Source: Microcoleus sp. AS-A8
GTDB lineage: Bacteria > Cyanobacteriota > Cyanobacteriia > Cyanobacteriales > Coleofasciculaceae
Direction of reading: 5' to 3'
Length of the DNA: 64,000 nt
Assembly: GCA_039962225.1 (NCBI GenBank)
Contig: JAMPKV010000007.1
Span: 186,001 to 250,000, forward strand
Every line of letters begins with the position of its first letter. Position 1 is the stretch's first letter. Positions 28,994-37,831 of this stretch are shown one piece after another. The notes beneath the pieces are model-generated. The model was not told where the DNA came from and ran no database searches. It saw only the letters and a program-made list of their open reading frames with translations. Both the position numbers and the translations under genes were made by a program.

Positions 28994-29437
28994 ATGTGGA
29001 TTGTTTTACCTGTAACTGCCTGGATTCTTTTATTCTTACTCTTTAATAAAAATAATTGCTGGCGTAGTTCAATATTATTAGGCGCTCTTGTCTGGGGTGT
29101 AATCTTAACTGCTATTACCGAATTTTTGAACCTATTTCAATCCATTAACTTTTGGAGCCTACTAGTCGATTGGGGATTAATCAATATCATTCTGGTAGTT
29201 TTCTACATTAAAGTTAACGGCAAAAGGTGGGAAAGGTTTCAGTTCAATCATCAAATTCCCTTAAATTTGATGGTGTTATTAGTCGGTGTTGCTTTTATTG
29301 CGGCTACAACTGGATTAATAGCTCTAGGTCGAGCAATTCATCATTCGAGTCAGTTAAGGTGTTTGTGCCAAAGGCAATCGATCTCCAAACTGAGGTTGCA
29401 AGATAAAGGATCATTATTTGATGCAATTACTAGCTAA
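28994..29437 (+). CDS. Membrane protein, probably a truncated N-terminal fragment
   Basis: The 147-residue protein has three to four hydrophobic helices (MWIVLPVTAWILLFLLF, SILLGALVWGVILTAITEFL, LLVDWGLINIILVVFYI, PLNLMVLLVGVAFIAATTGLIALG). The start resembles the N-terminal membrane region of large cyanobacterial glycosyltransferase-39-like proteins. After ALGRAIHHSSQ the sequence loses that character and ends, so it is probably a broken remnant; transposon debris lies directly downstream. Family resemblance is from memory and uncertain. Confidence 0.45.
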   Translation: MWIVLPVTAWILLFLLFNKNNCWRSSILLGALVWGVILTAITEFLNLFQSINFWSLLVDWGLINIILVVFYIKVNGKRWERFQFNHQIPLNLMVLLVGVAFIAATTGLIALGRAIHHSSQLRCLCQRQSISKLRLQDKGSLFDAITS

Positions 29438-29577
29438 AATCGGAGTTCTAGTCCATCTTGAGGTTTACGTTCCGTTTTCAAAGCGCGGATATGGGTAAAT
29501 TTCCACATATCGCGATCGCTAACAACATCAAATCCTAACGCCTCTAGGTCAGATCGGAATTGACTAATGATTTGAGT
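29434..29577 (-). pseudogene. C-terminal gene fragment, 47 residues, no start
   Basis: The minus strand encodes ISQFRSDLEALGFDVVSDRD and MWKFTHIRALKTERKPQDG before a stop. It is closed upstream by TAG with no start codon, so only a tail survives. The sequence is protein-like, but I cannot name the family. Its stop overlaps the stop of the convergent membrane-protein fragment. Confidence 0.5.
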
Positions 29578-29579
29578 CT

Positions 29580-29768
29580 ATTAAATCAAGCCAGAGTCAA
29601 AACAGAAAAGATAATAGAATACAGAAAATTCAGGACAGAATAGTCAGTTTAAGTCAACCGCATATCCGTCCCATTGTCAGAGGGAAAGCCGGGACTCCGG
29701 TGGAATTTGGAGCCAAACTATCAGTAAGCTTAAGAAATGGATATGTCTTTTTAGACCGTTATTATTAA
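29580..29768 (+). pseudogene. DDE-transposase fragment
   Basis: The plus strand reads DRIVSLSQPHIRPIVRGKAG, TPVEFGAKLSVSLRNGYVFL then DR and a stop. This is a familiar internal stretch of cyanobacterial DDE transposases (RQPHxRPIVRGKAGTPVEFGAK). No start and no remaining catalytic domain are present, so it is debris of an old insertion sequence. Confidence 0.75.
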
Positions 29769-30103
29769 AGATTATAATCTTGGGACTTTTTAACAACAAA
29801 CACTCATCTTTACTTGAGTCTTAAATAACTATTTAATCCATCGGTTGTTTTTCTCCGACTTATTCAGCAAGCCCTAATTAAAAAAAAGGCATCGATAACA
29901 ATATCCTCCTCATAAAGAGGAGGATACAGCCTTAAAACAAATCCTGGATTTAAATGGACAACAAAACTCCGGAGATAGAACAATAAAGTGATGAGCATTC
30001 TGCACTTTGTAGCTTACGCACCCTGGTTTGCAAACGCAGCAATGTTCCCTATTGTTTAGCGTCAAAGCTTGAGGTTAAGCTAGGACAATAATCAACAGCT
30101 CAC
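29769..30103. other. AT-rich intergenic region
   Basis: I see no gene here. A CCTCCTC...GAGGAGG inverted pair near 29905-29922 could form a hairpin. Confidence 0.4.
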
Positions 30104-30370
30104 TTAACTAGCTCTACGTTGATCTAATCTCTGATTGGATAACGAAAGCGCTTGCAATGCCCGATCGCTGGGTATCAAAGTCCACTTTTGCTGCATCAAT
30201 TTTTGGTAGGTTGCCCATCCCTTAGTCCCTTTCGGGATTTCATAATCTGGAACCGAAAACTGGGGATAGGCGGTGTAGGGTTGCCAAGGTTGACTAGGAT
30301 TCGTTCTCAAGTGCAGGATTTTGTCTCCATCAGTACCTAACAAAGGTAGCCAACACATTTCTCCGAGCAT
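30104..30370 (-). CDS. Small conserved hypothetical protein, 88 residues
   Basis: The protein is rich in Pro and aromatic residues (NPSQPWQPYTAYPQFSVPDYE, GWATYQKLMQQKWTLIPSD). It has no signal or membrane segment and no family I can name. AAGGAG lies about 6 bases before the ATG, supporting expression. It stands alone. Confidence 0.6.
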   Translation of the reverse strand: MLGEMCWLPLLGTDGDKILHLRTNPSQPWQPYTAYPQFSVPDYEIPKGTKGWATYQKLMQQKWTLIPSDRALQALSLSNQRLDQRRAS

Positions 30371-30937
30371 TTCAATCTCCTTACAATTGCATATATTCAG
30401 TTATAGAAATCCCTTCAGGCTTCCTTGAATTCAACGAGCAAGAATTACGAGGATTGCCTACTCCTGTTATAGCAAACTATAAATCTCAAGGGCTCTCTCT
30501 AGGGATTTATTATCACCTCTAATTCATGTATCTACAGATATAATCCACCCAAAAAAAGTTAATTTTTGTATATAGAAATACCTCTGACTGAAATCTTATT
30601 TAATACTTTTAAAAATTTCAATACATTAACAAGACCCTAGAATTCTTAAATCAAAGGCCATCATTGAGATTCGGGTAATCTTGCCAGCGTTAGACGATAT
30701 CCCTGTGTGATTAGGTCAATTACTAACAGGATGTTGAAAAATTTAAGAGTGCCTCAACGCAAGCCTAGTAGAGGCACAGCACTATACATCTTTTCAGTTT
30801 TGTACGAAATGTTGTTGCTCCCGTGAGCCTATGTTTCCAACCTGCTCTCAGATGAAAGCCAGAGACACAAACCTTAGAAATGTAAACAATCCTAACTGGT
30901 GAATGAGAACTTGGAGGAAAATTTTCGCCGTGCGTGA
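30371..30937. other. AT-rich intergenic region
   Basis: Upstream region of the 88-residue gene and 3' flank of the phosphoesterase. No gene, tRNA or clear repeat is seen. Confidence 0.4.
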
Positions 30938-31681
30938 CTAAGGTGTTGTGGGAATTTCCAAGAGACGAAACGCAGGTTGATCTGGAAAAGCTTTCTTCAA
31001 AAGCGGCATAGACACGTTGTAAACTGGAATGTTGCTCCTCGTTCGCCCCTCTGGATGACCGTGGTGAGCATGACCATGAAAAGCCGCGGTCACCGCATAG
31101 CGAGTTAAGGGTTCCTCCAGACGACTAGAACCCAGGAAGGGAAAAATTTCTGGTGGTTCTCCCTCCACAGTCGCCTGGATGGGAGAATAGTGAAGTACGG
31201 CGATACGCTGGGGTGTTTCTAACTTGGCTAAAGCAGCTTCGAGTTTCAAGGCTTCATTCACGGCTTCATGCACAAAATTTTTGATTATGTCCTCACCCCA
31301 GGCACCTAAAGCCTTGGAGCCAAAGCCTCCAGCAAATCCCTTGACACCGGCAAAGCCAATACCCTGAACTTCACAGGTATCGCCATTGAGGATGGTTATA
31401 CCTGAATCAGACAGGATTTGCTCGATTGCCTCTGGGTTTCCAGATTCATAATCATGGTTGCCAAACACGGCAATGGTGGGAATTCTGACAGCGGATAATT
31501 CTTTCACTAACACATGAGCTTCTTCAGGCAGTCCATAGTCTGTCAAATCGCCACATAGCAGGAGCACATCGGCACTCTCTGTAATTTTTGAGAACAGGGG
31601 TTGTAAATTCCCCTGAGAGGTCTTAGTGCAGTGAATATCTCCAACTGCCGCCAAACGCACTACCTCTTGTGTGTCTGCCAT
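30938..31681 (-). CDS. Calcineurin-like metallophosphoesterase
   Basis: About 247 residues, starting MADTQEVVRLAAVGDIHC. The family's metal motifs are in order: GDIHC, LLCGDLTDYG, FGNHDYESGN and FHGHAHHG. It should hydrolyse phosphoesters with two metals; substrate is unknown. I chose the ATG directly before the conserved domain instead of one 20 codons upstream. It is divergent from the nucleotidyltransferase gene, 236 bases away, and the pair may share a promoter region and a function. Confidence 0.88.
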   Translation of the reverse strand: MADTQEVVRLAAVGDIHCTKTSQGNLQPLFSKITESADVLLLCGDLTDYGLPEEAHVLVKELSAVRIPTIAVFGNHDYESGNPEAIEQILSDSGITILNGDTCEVQGIGFAGVKGFAGGFGSKALGAWGEDIIKNFVHEAVNEALKLEAALAKLETPQRIAVLHYSPIQATVEGEPPEIFPFLGSSRLEEPLTRYAVTAAFHGHAHHGHPEGRTRSNIPVYNVSMPLLKKAFPDQPAFRLLEIPTTP

Positions 31682-31917
31682 CCGTTTCTCCCTCAAAGTC
31701 CTTTTATCTTCATATCGCTCAGGGGGAGGGATGGCTTTCATGCCTCATTGGGAGTATTTTTCATGGCTGAGTTTCATTGGGTTTCGGTCTCTAGATTGAG
31801 GATAGGCTCTGGGTTCTGGGTCACCATTAAGCATTATGAAACCAAGCTTTCGGTTGCCCAACGGCTTTCAGGGTGTAAGGGTACCCAAAAGCAAGAAAAG
31901 CCTCTGGGACAATTTTT

Positions 31918-32739
31918 ATGATGCAATCCTACAAACTCAGCCAAGACGAACTCGATCCTCAAACCCATGCCTTTTACTGTCGCTCATTCGATGTTTTAAG
32001 CCAAGCTCAAATACCCTTTCTCGTCGGTGGTGGGTATGCGTTCAAGCGTTACACGCAAATTGTACGTCAAACAAAGGATTTAGACTTGTTTGTTCACCCC
32101 AGGGATTGTTCACGCATCTTAGAGGTATTTTCTCAGCAGGGTTACCAGACCGAATCTACCGCGTCTCACTGGCTGGCAAAAGTTTTCTGTGGTGAGGACT
32201 TTATCGATATTATTTTCAACTGTGCTAACGGCAATGGTGAGGTTGATGACATTTGGTTTGAATATGCCGTTGAGGAAGAAGTTCTAGGCACGCCGGTTCG
32301 GCTATGTCCAGCAGAGGAAATGATCTGGTCAAAAGCGTTCGTTATGGCACGCGATCGCTTTGATGGTCCCGATGTCGCACACCTGATACGCGCCTGTAGT
32401 GAAAACTTGGATTGGTCGCGTTTACTCCAGCGCTTCGGTTCCCAGTGGCGAGTGTTGTTCAGCCATCTGATTTTGTTTGGCTTCATCTATCCTGGAGAGC
32501 GATCGCGGATTCCGAATTGGGTGATGGATGAACTGTCCCAGCGCTTACAGCACGAGGTAAACACGCCTGCTAAAAAAGAAAAACTTTGTCAAGGCACGCT
32601 GCTATCACCATTACACTATGAGATTGATGTGGAGCAATGGGGATATCAGGATGCGCGACTTTCTCCCAGAGGGGGTATGACAGCCGCAGAACTCTCTCAT
32701 TGGATAGCGCACTTGAAGTCGGCTAAGGAAAAATGCTAA
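31918..32739 (+). CDS. Nucleotidyltransferase-fold protein
   Basis: The 273-residue protein contains FLVGGGYAFKRYTQIVRQTKDLDLFV, a nucleotidyltransferase-like GG...DLD motif, followed by FIDIIFN with a third acidic residue. The rest is helical (DVAHLIRACSENLDWSRLLQRFG). Such proteins transfer or bind nucleotides; some act as antitoxin-type or tRNA-modifying enzymes. The substrate is unknown. Two adjacent ATGs are possible starts. Divergently placed from the phosphoesterase. Confidence 0.78.
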   Translation: MMQSYKLSQDELDPQTHAFYCRSFDVLSQAQIPFLVGGGYAFKRYTQIVRQTKDLDLFVHPRDCSRILEVFSQQGYQTESTASHWLAKVFCGEDFIDIIFNCANGNGEVDDIWFEYAVEEEVLGTPVRLCPAEEMIWSKAFVMARDRFDGPDVAHLIRACSENLDWSRLLQRFGSQWRVLFSHLILFGFIYPGERSRIPNWVMDELSQRLQHEVNTPAKKEKLCQGTLLSPLHYEIDVEQWGYQDARLSPRGGMTAAELSHWIAHLKSAKEKC

Positions 32740-32787
32740 GTCTTGTCTTAGACGAGGTTGCCACCCCCTGAATCGATGTACCTGATT

Positions 32788-32886
32788 TTATCCTCCAGAA
32801 GCTGAAACCACAGGTAGCCGCATTTGAGAAGGGCGATCTCTGCCAGAAAACACCGTCAAAGTAATAATTTGAGCATCCATCAAGCG
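32788..32886 (-). pseudogene. C-terminal relic of a CocE/NonD hydrolase paralogue
   Basis: The minus strand encodes LMDAQIITLTVFSGRDRPSQ then MRLPVVSASGG and a stop. The intact gene at 35371-37062 ends LMDAQIITLTVFSGSDRPSQ then VLLPVVSASYD. DNA identity is high from 32797 to 32883 and fades on both sides. The relic and the intact gene's tail lie in the same orientation on either side of the three-gene nuclease module. Confidence 0.85.
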
Positions 32887-33040
32887 ATCGCCGCCAATAG
32901 CTAAGCAGCAAAACTCGATCTGATTGTTACAGCAGTTTTCAATTCAGTGAGGTAGGTTAGGTAGGGATATACGGCTGTGCGCCCTTACACCAGTGAATTT
33001 CATCGAGATGCAAATTTCTGTAAGTACTGATTTCTACTGG

Positions 33041-33790
33041 CTATAGTTGCTTCAGATGCTTGGGCAAATCTATCTCTTTGGGTTCACAAATTGGAGTAGT
33101 TGGAAGACCACTGAGTTCGCATAAATCTCTGATCTTCCTCACGAGTATCTGAATTAAAGTGCCATTTTTACCTAGCTCAAAAATATCATCTTTATCTAGG
33201 ACAACAATTAATTTCTGCGTCTTAGCATGAAAAAGCACCTGACGCAGGCGACAATCTCTGATTGATCGCTCTCTAGAGGTTGCCTTGTGAGGGAATCCAG
33301 CTGCTCCCTTCAGTGTGAAGAACACTCCAAGACCAACTGTACTTGAGAGATTTAGCTCCATGAGGCTGCACAGTCGCGCAAACTGTTTGTCCGGCAATCG
33401 TTGCTTCGTTGCTTTTGCCTCGACGACTATACCTCTCTGGTTTTCTTTAAGATAGAGCAGATTACAAACATGTAACCAAGCTGGTTGGTCTCCACTGACT
33501 AGAAGATCATATTGAGGACCTGCGGACTGAAAGCTCTTTAAACTTGTGGCTCCCCTCAATCCCTTAAAGACCAGAAAGGCAATTTGTTCTAGCAGCTCAC
33601 CACCTTTTTTACTTTCCGATAGTGTAGGATTTTCCAGTTGTGTGAACTCTCTGAGCTGATCGAGATAATCTGAAAGTCTTCTGTCTGCAATGTACAAATA
33701 AGTTGCTAGCTTATCTGATGCCGGATCGTCTTTGTCAAGAAGTGCTAAAGCATCGATAACGGATTGAACGAGTTCCTCTTGACTAGGCAT
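33041..33790 (-). CDS. PD-(D/E)XK-like nuclease, third gene of a compact module
   Basis: The 249-residue protein has an N-terminal helical part (about 1-60), then LLEQIAFLVFKGLRGATSLKSF, PQYDLLVSGDQ and GIVVEAKATKQRLPDKQFARL. The D...(15-30)...ExK arrangement (Asp in QYDLLV; EAK) on strands is the signature of restriction-endonuclease-fold nucleases. The tail has LIVVLDKDDIFEL. It starts 7 bases after the preceding gene's stop, so the three genes form one operon. It is the likely effector; target is unknown. Confidence 0.65.
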   Translation of the reverse strand: MPSQEELVQSVIDALALLDKDDPASDKLATYLYIADRRLSDYLDQLREFTQLENPTLSESKKGGELLEQIAFLVFKGLRGATSLKSFQSAGPQYDLLVSGDQPAWLHVCNLLYLKENQRGIVVEAKATKQRLPDKQFARLCSLMELNLSSTVGLGVFFTLKGAAGFPHKATSRERSIRDCRLRQVLFHAKTQKLIVVLDKDDIFELGKNGTLIQILVRKIRDLCELSGLPTTPICEPKEIDLPKHLKQL

Positions 33791-33797
33791 GACTCAA

Positions 33798-34169
33798 TTA
33801 GACAAATTCGATTTGGTGAGTGGACTGTGCCATGACATCAAAAGACAACTCATTGGAGTCTTCGACTACCTTTTCACACAAAGGACAAGGCCAAGGTAAA
33901 TCAGGAAAGCCTTTGCCATACGGAATTGCCCCTGCTGGCACCTCCGGATCACACTTGTGATAAATGAGAAGTTGATTCTCACAAAGCCCTTCTGCCTCAA
34001 GAACAGTTAAAATCGCCAATGCATGGGCATATTTTAGCCCCAAAAGAACAGCAAGCTGATGTGGCATGGCTTGTGTACCCTGCTTCCTCTTCCTGAAGTG
34101 CCGACTAAGTTCAGCCTTCTGTTCGCTAGACAGGAAGTCTAACCGTCCTTTACAAATGAAGCGGGACAT
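33798..34169 (-). CDS. wHTH/zinc-ribbon-like protein, second gene of the module
   Basis: About 123 residues, starting MSRFICKGRLDFLSSEQKAE. A helical, basic middle (HFRKRKQGTQAMPHQLAVLLGLKYAHALAILTVLEAEGL in pattern) resembles a winged helix. The end has HKCDPEVPAGAIPYGKGFPDLPWPCPLC, with Cys/His placed as in a zinc ribbon, then LSFDVMA. I chose the start 4 bases past the upstream stop; a longer frame would overlap that gene by 59 bases. It may link the nuclease to DNA or to the first-gene product. No named family recognised. Confidence 0.65.
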   Translation of the reverse strand: MSRFICKGRLDFLSSEQKAELSRHFRKRKQGTQAMPHQLAVLLGLKYAHALAILTVLEAEGLCENQLLIYHKCDPEVPAGAIPYGKGFPDLPWPCPLCEKVVEDSNELSFDVMAQSTHQIEFV

Positions 34170-34173
34170 TGCC

Positions 34174-35295
34174 TTAGCCTCGGAGTCCAAGTTCCCTGAG
34201 GAGAAATTTAAGTACACCAGTACTACCTCCATAGTATCTTGAATGGCACTTTAGGTGCTGAAGAGAATCTTGGGTAGAATCACGCTTGAGTCCAAAGTAA
34301 CAGTGTGCCTTGAATAGATTCTCTAATTTAGGCTGATTGTCTGTGTCTTGAGAGCTAGCTTCGCTCAAATTGGGTTTCCTGTCCAGGCTAAATTCATAAG
34401 ACTTAGTGCCCCACTCTTTTATAAGAGTACGCAAAAGAGCATTTTCAACATGACCGATTTGCTCGAAATTATCTGGCTGTCCAAGTCTTTCCAATGCAGA
34501 CTCCGCTAGTTTTCGTGCCAGTGCCTGTAACCCCATTACATTAACTTCCGTCACGCCAGAACTATGAGCATTCAAAGCCACCCCATCTGCTTCTGCCCTA
34601 ATCCGCAAGTGTTGCCATCTGTAATGGAAATTGTCAAGATATTTGTTCCACATATCCTGTAGAACTAATTGATGAAGATTGGGGTGAACCCAATAACCTT
34701 GTAAGTGCTCAGTCAGTTCATCAAAAACTTTGGGAATATAACGCCAGAAGGGAAACTGTACTGCTTGATCTCTAGAATCCTCAGTTATCTCAGTGAATGT
34801 AAATCCTTGCCAATGTAGAGCAACGTAATTACGACTAACTTCAGCAATGACAGACCAGCGAATATATCGTTGCTCAAGTTGGCTAGCTTCACCACTTCCT
34901 CTATGAACGTAGTCAGAGATTTTAGAGATATGAATGTACCATTTCCGAAAATTAGTAGAGTCTGTGATTGGACCATACCAGCCCTGTTTCCCAAATTCCC
35001 AAAGTAATTGAGCCGGAGATTTTAGATGGGGTGTTTTTTCACATTGTCCTTGCTTTAGACTCAACCACCTCCTTGGTTGTTTTACATACTCAAGCAGAAC
35101 TTGGTTCGGGGTAAGTTGACTTTGTTCCAGAGCACGAGCTACACGCAAGGCAAGGTCGTGCTTCTTTTCCTTACTTGATGCTGACGGAGCCAGGTTTCGT
35201 AAAGTTACATCATTGAATTCTGGGCTGGAAAGGAATTGGACACAGAAGTCAATGCCTGAAGGGAAGCCATTATCCACGAAGGCATTAGGACTCAT
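34174..35295 (-). CDS. Unknown protein, first gene of the nuclease module
   Basis: The 373-residue soluble protein fits no family I know. It is rich in Trp and aromatic residues (FGKQGWYGPITDSTNFRKWY, YWVHPNLHQLVLQDMWNKYL) and mostly helical, with a Cys/His-bearing tail (KAHCYFGLKRDS, LKCHSRYYGGSTGVLKFLL). No P-loop, helicase, protease or methylase motif was found, so it is not a known sensor ATPase. It leads a tight operon (gaps of 4 and 7 bases) with the zinc-ribbon and nuclease genes, which suggests a sensor, scaffold or target-recognition role. Confidence 0.6.
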   Translation of the reverse strand: MSPNAFVDNGFPSGIDFCVQFLSSPEFNDVTLRNLAPSASSKEKKHDLALRVARALEQSQLTPNQVLLEYVKQPRRWLSLKQGQCEKTPHLKSPAQLLWEFGKQGWYGPITDSTNFRKWYIHISKISDYVHRGSGEASQLEQRYIRWSVIAEVSRNYVALHWQGFTFTEITEDSRDQAVQFPFWRYIPKVFDELTEHLQGYWVHPNLHQLVLQDMWNKYLDNFHYRWQHLRIRAEADGVALNAHSSGVTEVNVMGLQALARKLAESALERLGQPDNFEQIGHVENALLRTLIKEWGTKSYEFSLDRKPNLSEASSQDTDNQPKLENLFKAHCYFGLKRDSTQDSLQHLKCHSRYYGGSTGVLKFLLRELGLRG

Positions 35296-35370
35296 AAGAT
35301 TTCTTGCTAGTTTTTTGACAGATGTGCTGCTTGAAGACCATACAGGTTTTTATTAGCAGTCCCCACCCTA

Positions 35371-37062
35371 CTAATCATAAGAAGCCGAAACCACAGGCAA
35401 CAAAACCTGCGAAGGTCGATCGCTTCCAGAAAATACCGTCAAAGTAATAATTTGAGCATCCATCAACAGATCGCTTCCCAAGCGTGAACCTGTACCCGGA
35501 TTCATGGGATAGGCAGGAAAACAAGCTGCACTCAAACTAAGCCGCAATGCATGACCTTGAGAAATTTTCCAGCACGTTGCCTGAAGTTGAACTTGCAAAA
35601 ATTCGTCCTGAACAGAATTAACCCGAAGATAACCCTGTGTCAAATTGTAGACGCGCCCATCGGGTCGCACTTCCGAGAGAATGGCACATAAGTCATGACT
35701 GGGTTTATCGGCATGACACCAAATCTCAACCGCTACATCCCCCGCTAAATGCAAGTCTGCCCCTAGGGGTTTAGTGGTATAAGTCAAGACATCCGAACGG
35801 CAATCTAAATGCGATCGCTCAAATGGCCCCGAAGGCACAGCGGCATGACCCCCCAAGGCTGGGACAGGTCGCCAAGGGTCGTGAACTAACACATCAAAGC
35901 AACTTGGGATTTGGGATTCCCCCCTTTTTAAGGGGGGGATCGGATCTGGAATTGATTCGGCTTCTTCTGCGACTAGAGTGCCTGAATCTTCCCGCATACT
36001 CGCAAGTCCAGTGCTTGACAAAAAATACTTTCCATGATTTTTTTTAGGCCAACGATCAAAATTACGCCAGTGGTTACTGCCCATCTCAAATAAACGAACG
36101 GGCGGTTCATCCCATAACCCGGTATCAATGCCTTTGAGAAACTGATCGAACCACCGCAGTTGCAGGCCATCAATCGGATTCGCGGCTTCTGCACCAAAAT
36201 CTACAGCCCCCACTTTGCGATTCCAAGGTAAGTGCGCCCACGGCCCAACTAACAACTGTTGGCGAGTCGTACTCCGTGCCGCAAAGTCCTTGTAACAATG
36301 GAGTGTGCCGCGTAAAAAAATATCAAACCATCCCCCGATATGGAACATGGGCAAGTCAACCTCTTGCAAGTAACCCTTGGGGGAAATTTTTGCCCAGTAT
36401 TGATCGGGTTTGGAATGTTCTAACCACTCGTGATAAAAGGTATTCGGTGCGAATTTCCGCACGCACTCCTCCAAGTTAGGCACAGACTCATACAAGGGTA
36501 GATTCTGGGCAGCCGTGTAAAGGGTCAAATGAGCAGCAGGATCGCCTTGTAGCCGCGCCGTTTCTGCGGCAAGCTGAATTGCCCAGCCCAGATTGGCTTG
36601 TAAGCAGAAGGCACCCCCCTCATAAACCCAATCGGTATACAAGTCATAGCCAATCATCGCAGGGCAAAGGGTTTTAAGAGCCGATGGCTTAGCGGCGGCG
36701 GCATAAAGCTGAGTCATGCCTTGGTAAGAAAAGCCATACATGCCCACCTGTCCCGTGCTACCCGGTAGCGCGGCTGCCCAGTTGACGGTATCTTCGCCGT
36801 CCTCCGTCTCGTGGACAAATAGTTGGAATTCTCCTTGGGATGTACCGCGTCCTCGCACATCTTGAATCACAACGATGTAGCCATGAGCCGCGTACCAGAT
36901 AGGATGAGCATAAACGACGGTGGATGCGATCGCACGTCCATAGGGTTGACGCATCAGCAATACCGGAAACTCACCTTCAGCATCGGGACGGTAAATATCT
37001 GCATCTAACCGAACGCCATCCCGCGTCAGCATCGATGCTGTTTCTTTCTTAACGTTCAACAT
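35371..37062 (-). CDS. CocE/NonD family hydrolase (peptidase S15-like)
   Basis: About 563 residues. The N-terminal alpha/beta hydrolase has the DVRGRGTSQGEF turn and nucleophile elbow GMYGFSYQGMTQLYAA, with a catalytic Asp and His expected near FHIGGWFDIF and VGPWAHLPW. The C-terminal jelly-roll (DLHLAGDVAVEIWCHADKPSHDL; FPAYPMNPGTG) completes the X-Pro-peptidase/cocaine-esterase fold. Substrate unknown. A GGGGGG-rich dispersed repeat is inserted in frame near 35915-35960 (IPDPIPPLKRGESQIPS). I chose the second ATG because the first lies in repeat-like sequence. It heads toward the cupin and amidohydrolase cluster. Confidence 0.85.
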   Translation of the reverse strand: MLNVKKETASMLTRDGVRLDADIYRPDAEGEFPVLLMRQPYGRAIASTVVYAHPIWYAAHGYIVVIQDVRGRGTSQGEFQLFVHETEDGEDTVNWAAALPGSTGQVGMYGFSYQGMTQLYAAAAKPSALKTLCPAMIGYDLYTDWVYEGGAFCLQANLGWAIQLAAETARLQGDPAAHLTLYTAAQNLPLYESVPNLEECVRKFAPNTFYHEWLEHSKPDQYWAKISPKGYLQEVDLPMFHIGGWFDIFLRGTLHCYKDFAARSTTRQQLLVGPWAHLPWNRKVGAVDFGAEAANPIDGLQLRWFDQFLKGIDTGLWDEPPVRLFEMGSNHWRNFDRWPKKNHGKYFLSSTGLASMREDSGTLVAEEAESIPDPIPPLKRGESQIPSCFDVLVHDPWRPVPALGGHAAVPSGPFERSHLDCRSDVLTYTTKPLGADLHLAGDVAVEIWCHADKPSHDLCAILSEVRPDGRVYNLTQGYLRVNSVQDEFLQVQLQATCWKISQGHALRLSLSAACFPAYPMNPGTGSRLGSDLLMDAQIITLTVFSGSDRPSQVLLPVVSASYD

Positions 37063-37173
37063 GGAGTGATGGGTTAAACGAATCCCCCTTGAATTCTCCA
37101 ACACATCCAGGAGATTAAGGGGGAATCTAGCGATAGATATTCTAAGGGTTATGGGTTGCTCGGTGTCAATTCT

Positions 37174-37629
37174 TTAACATGGCACCAGAGCGTCAGTTCG
37201 GTTGAGTACTCTCAAATCCTCCTCATCCAATTCCACAGGAATGCCACTGCGAATCAATTCAGCAAAGTCTTCATTGGGCACCATAATACATAGCGCATAT
37301 AAGCGACCCGAACCCGTATTCCTCAGCTCATGAATTCCCGTGGGTGGCACTAATAAACTATCTCCCGCCTGAATCGAAACAGTTTTTCCGTCACAGATGG
37401 CTAAGCCTTCTCCCTTGAGGATAAAGAACATTTCAACTGCAAATTGATGGCGATTGGGCGGAGTTTTGCCCCCCTGATCAAAAATTTCCACACAAACCGT
37501 TAAAGAGGCATCTGCGGTTGCTGGCTCAAATACAATGGCTAAACGATTTGTATCCTGAGGGCTGATGCGATAAGCCTGATAGTCTTTAGAAGACTTGATT
37601 ACGGGAATCATACAACGAGAGGAGTTCAT
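37174..37629 (-). CDS. Cupin-domain protein
   Basis: The 151-residue single cupin has the two family motifs: PNRHQFAVEMFFILKGEG (metal-ligand Glu and His region) and PPTGIHELRNTGSGRLYALC. It probably binds a metal and a small organic ligand. The N-terminus is MNSSRCMIPVIKSSKDYQAY. It lies between a CocE-type hydrolase and a cysteine hydrolase on the same strand, so a catabolic or sensing role with them is plausible. Enzyme activity cannot be assigned. Confidence 0.85.
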   Translation of the reverse strand: MNSSRCMIPVIKSSKDYQAYRISPQDTNRLAIVFEPATADASLTVCVEIFDQGGKTPPNRHQFAVEMFFILKGEGLAICDGKTVSIQAGDSLLVPPTGIHELRNTGSGRLYALCIMVPNEDFAELIRSGIPVELDEEDLRVLNRTDALVPC

Positions 37630-37831
37630 AGGAATTTACTCCTAAAATTAGTGGTAGGTGGTGGGTGATGAGGTTGAAAGTTGAAGGTTATACAATTGAA
37701 GGCTCAATTTTGTTTTAATAACGGTATAAATTGTTACTATGTCAACTTCAACTTTCTCAATCTTGCCAAGATTTAACCTGTGTTTAAACTGAAGCTTATC
37801 AACAGAAAAGCAAATTTATCCTTCAATTGTG

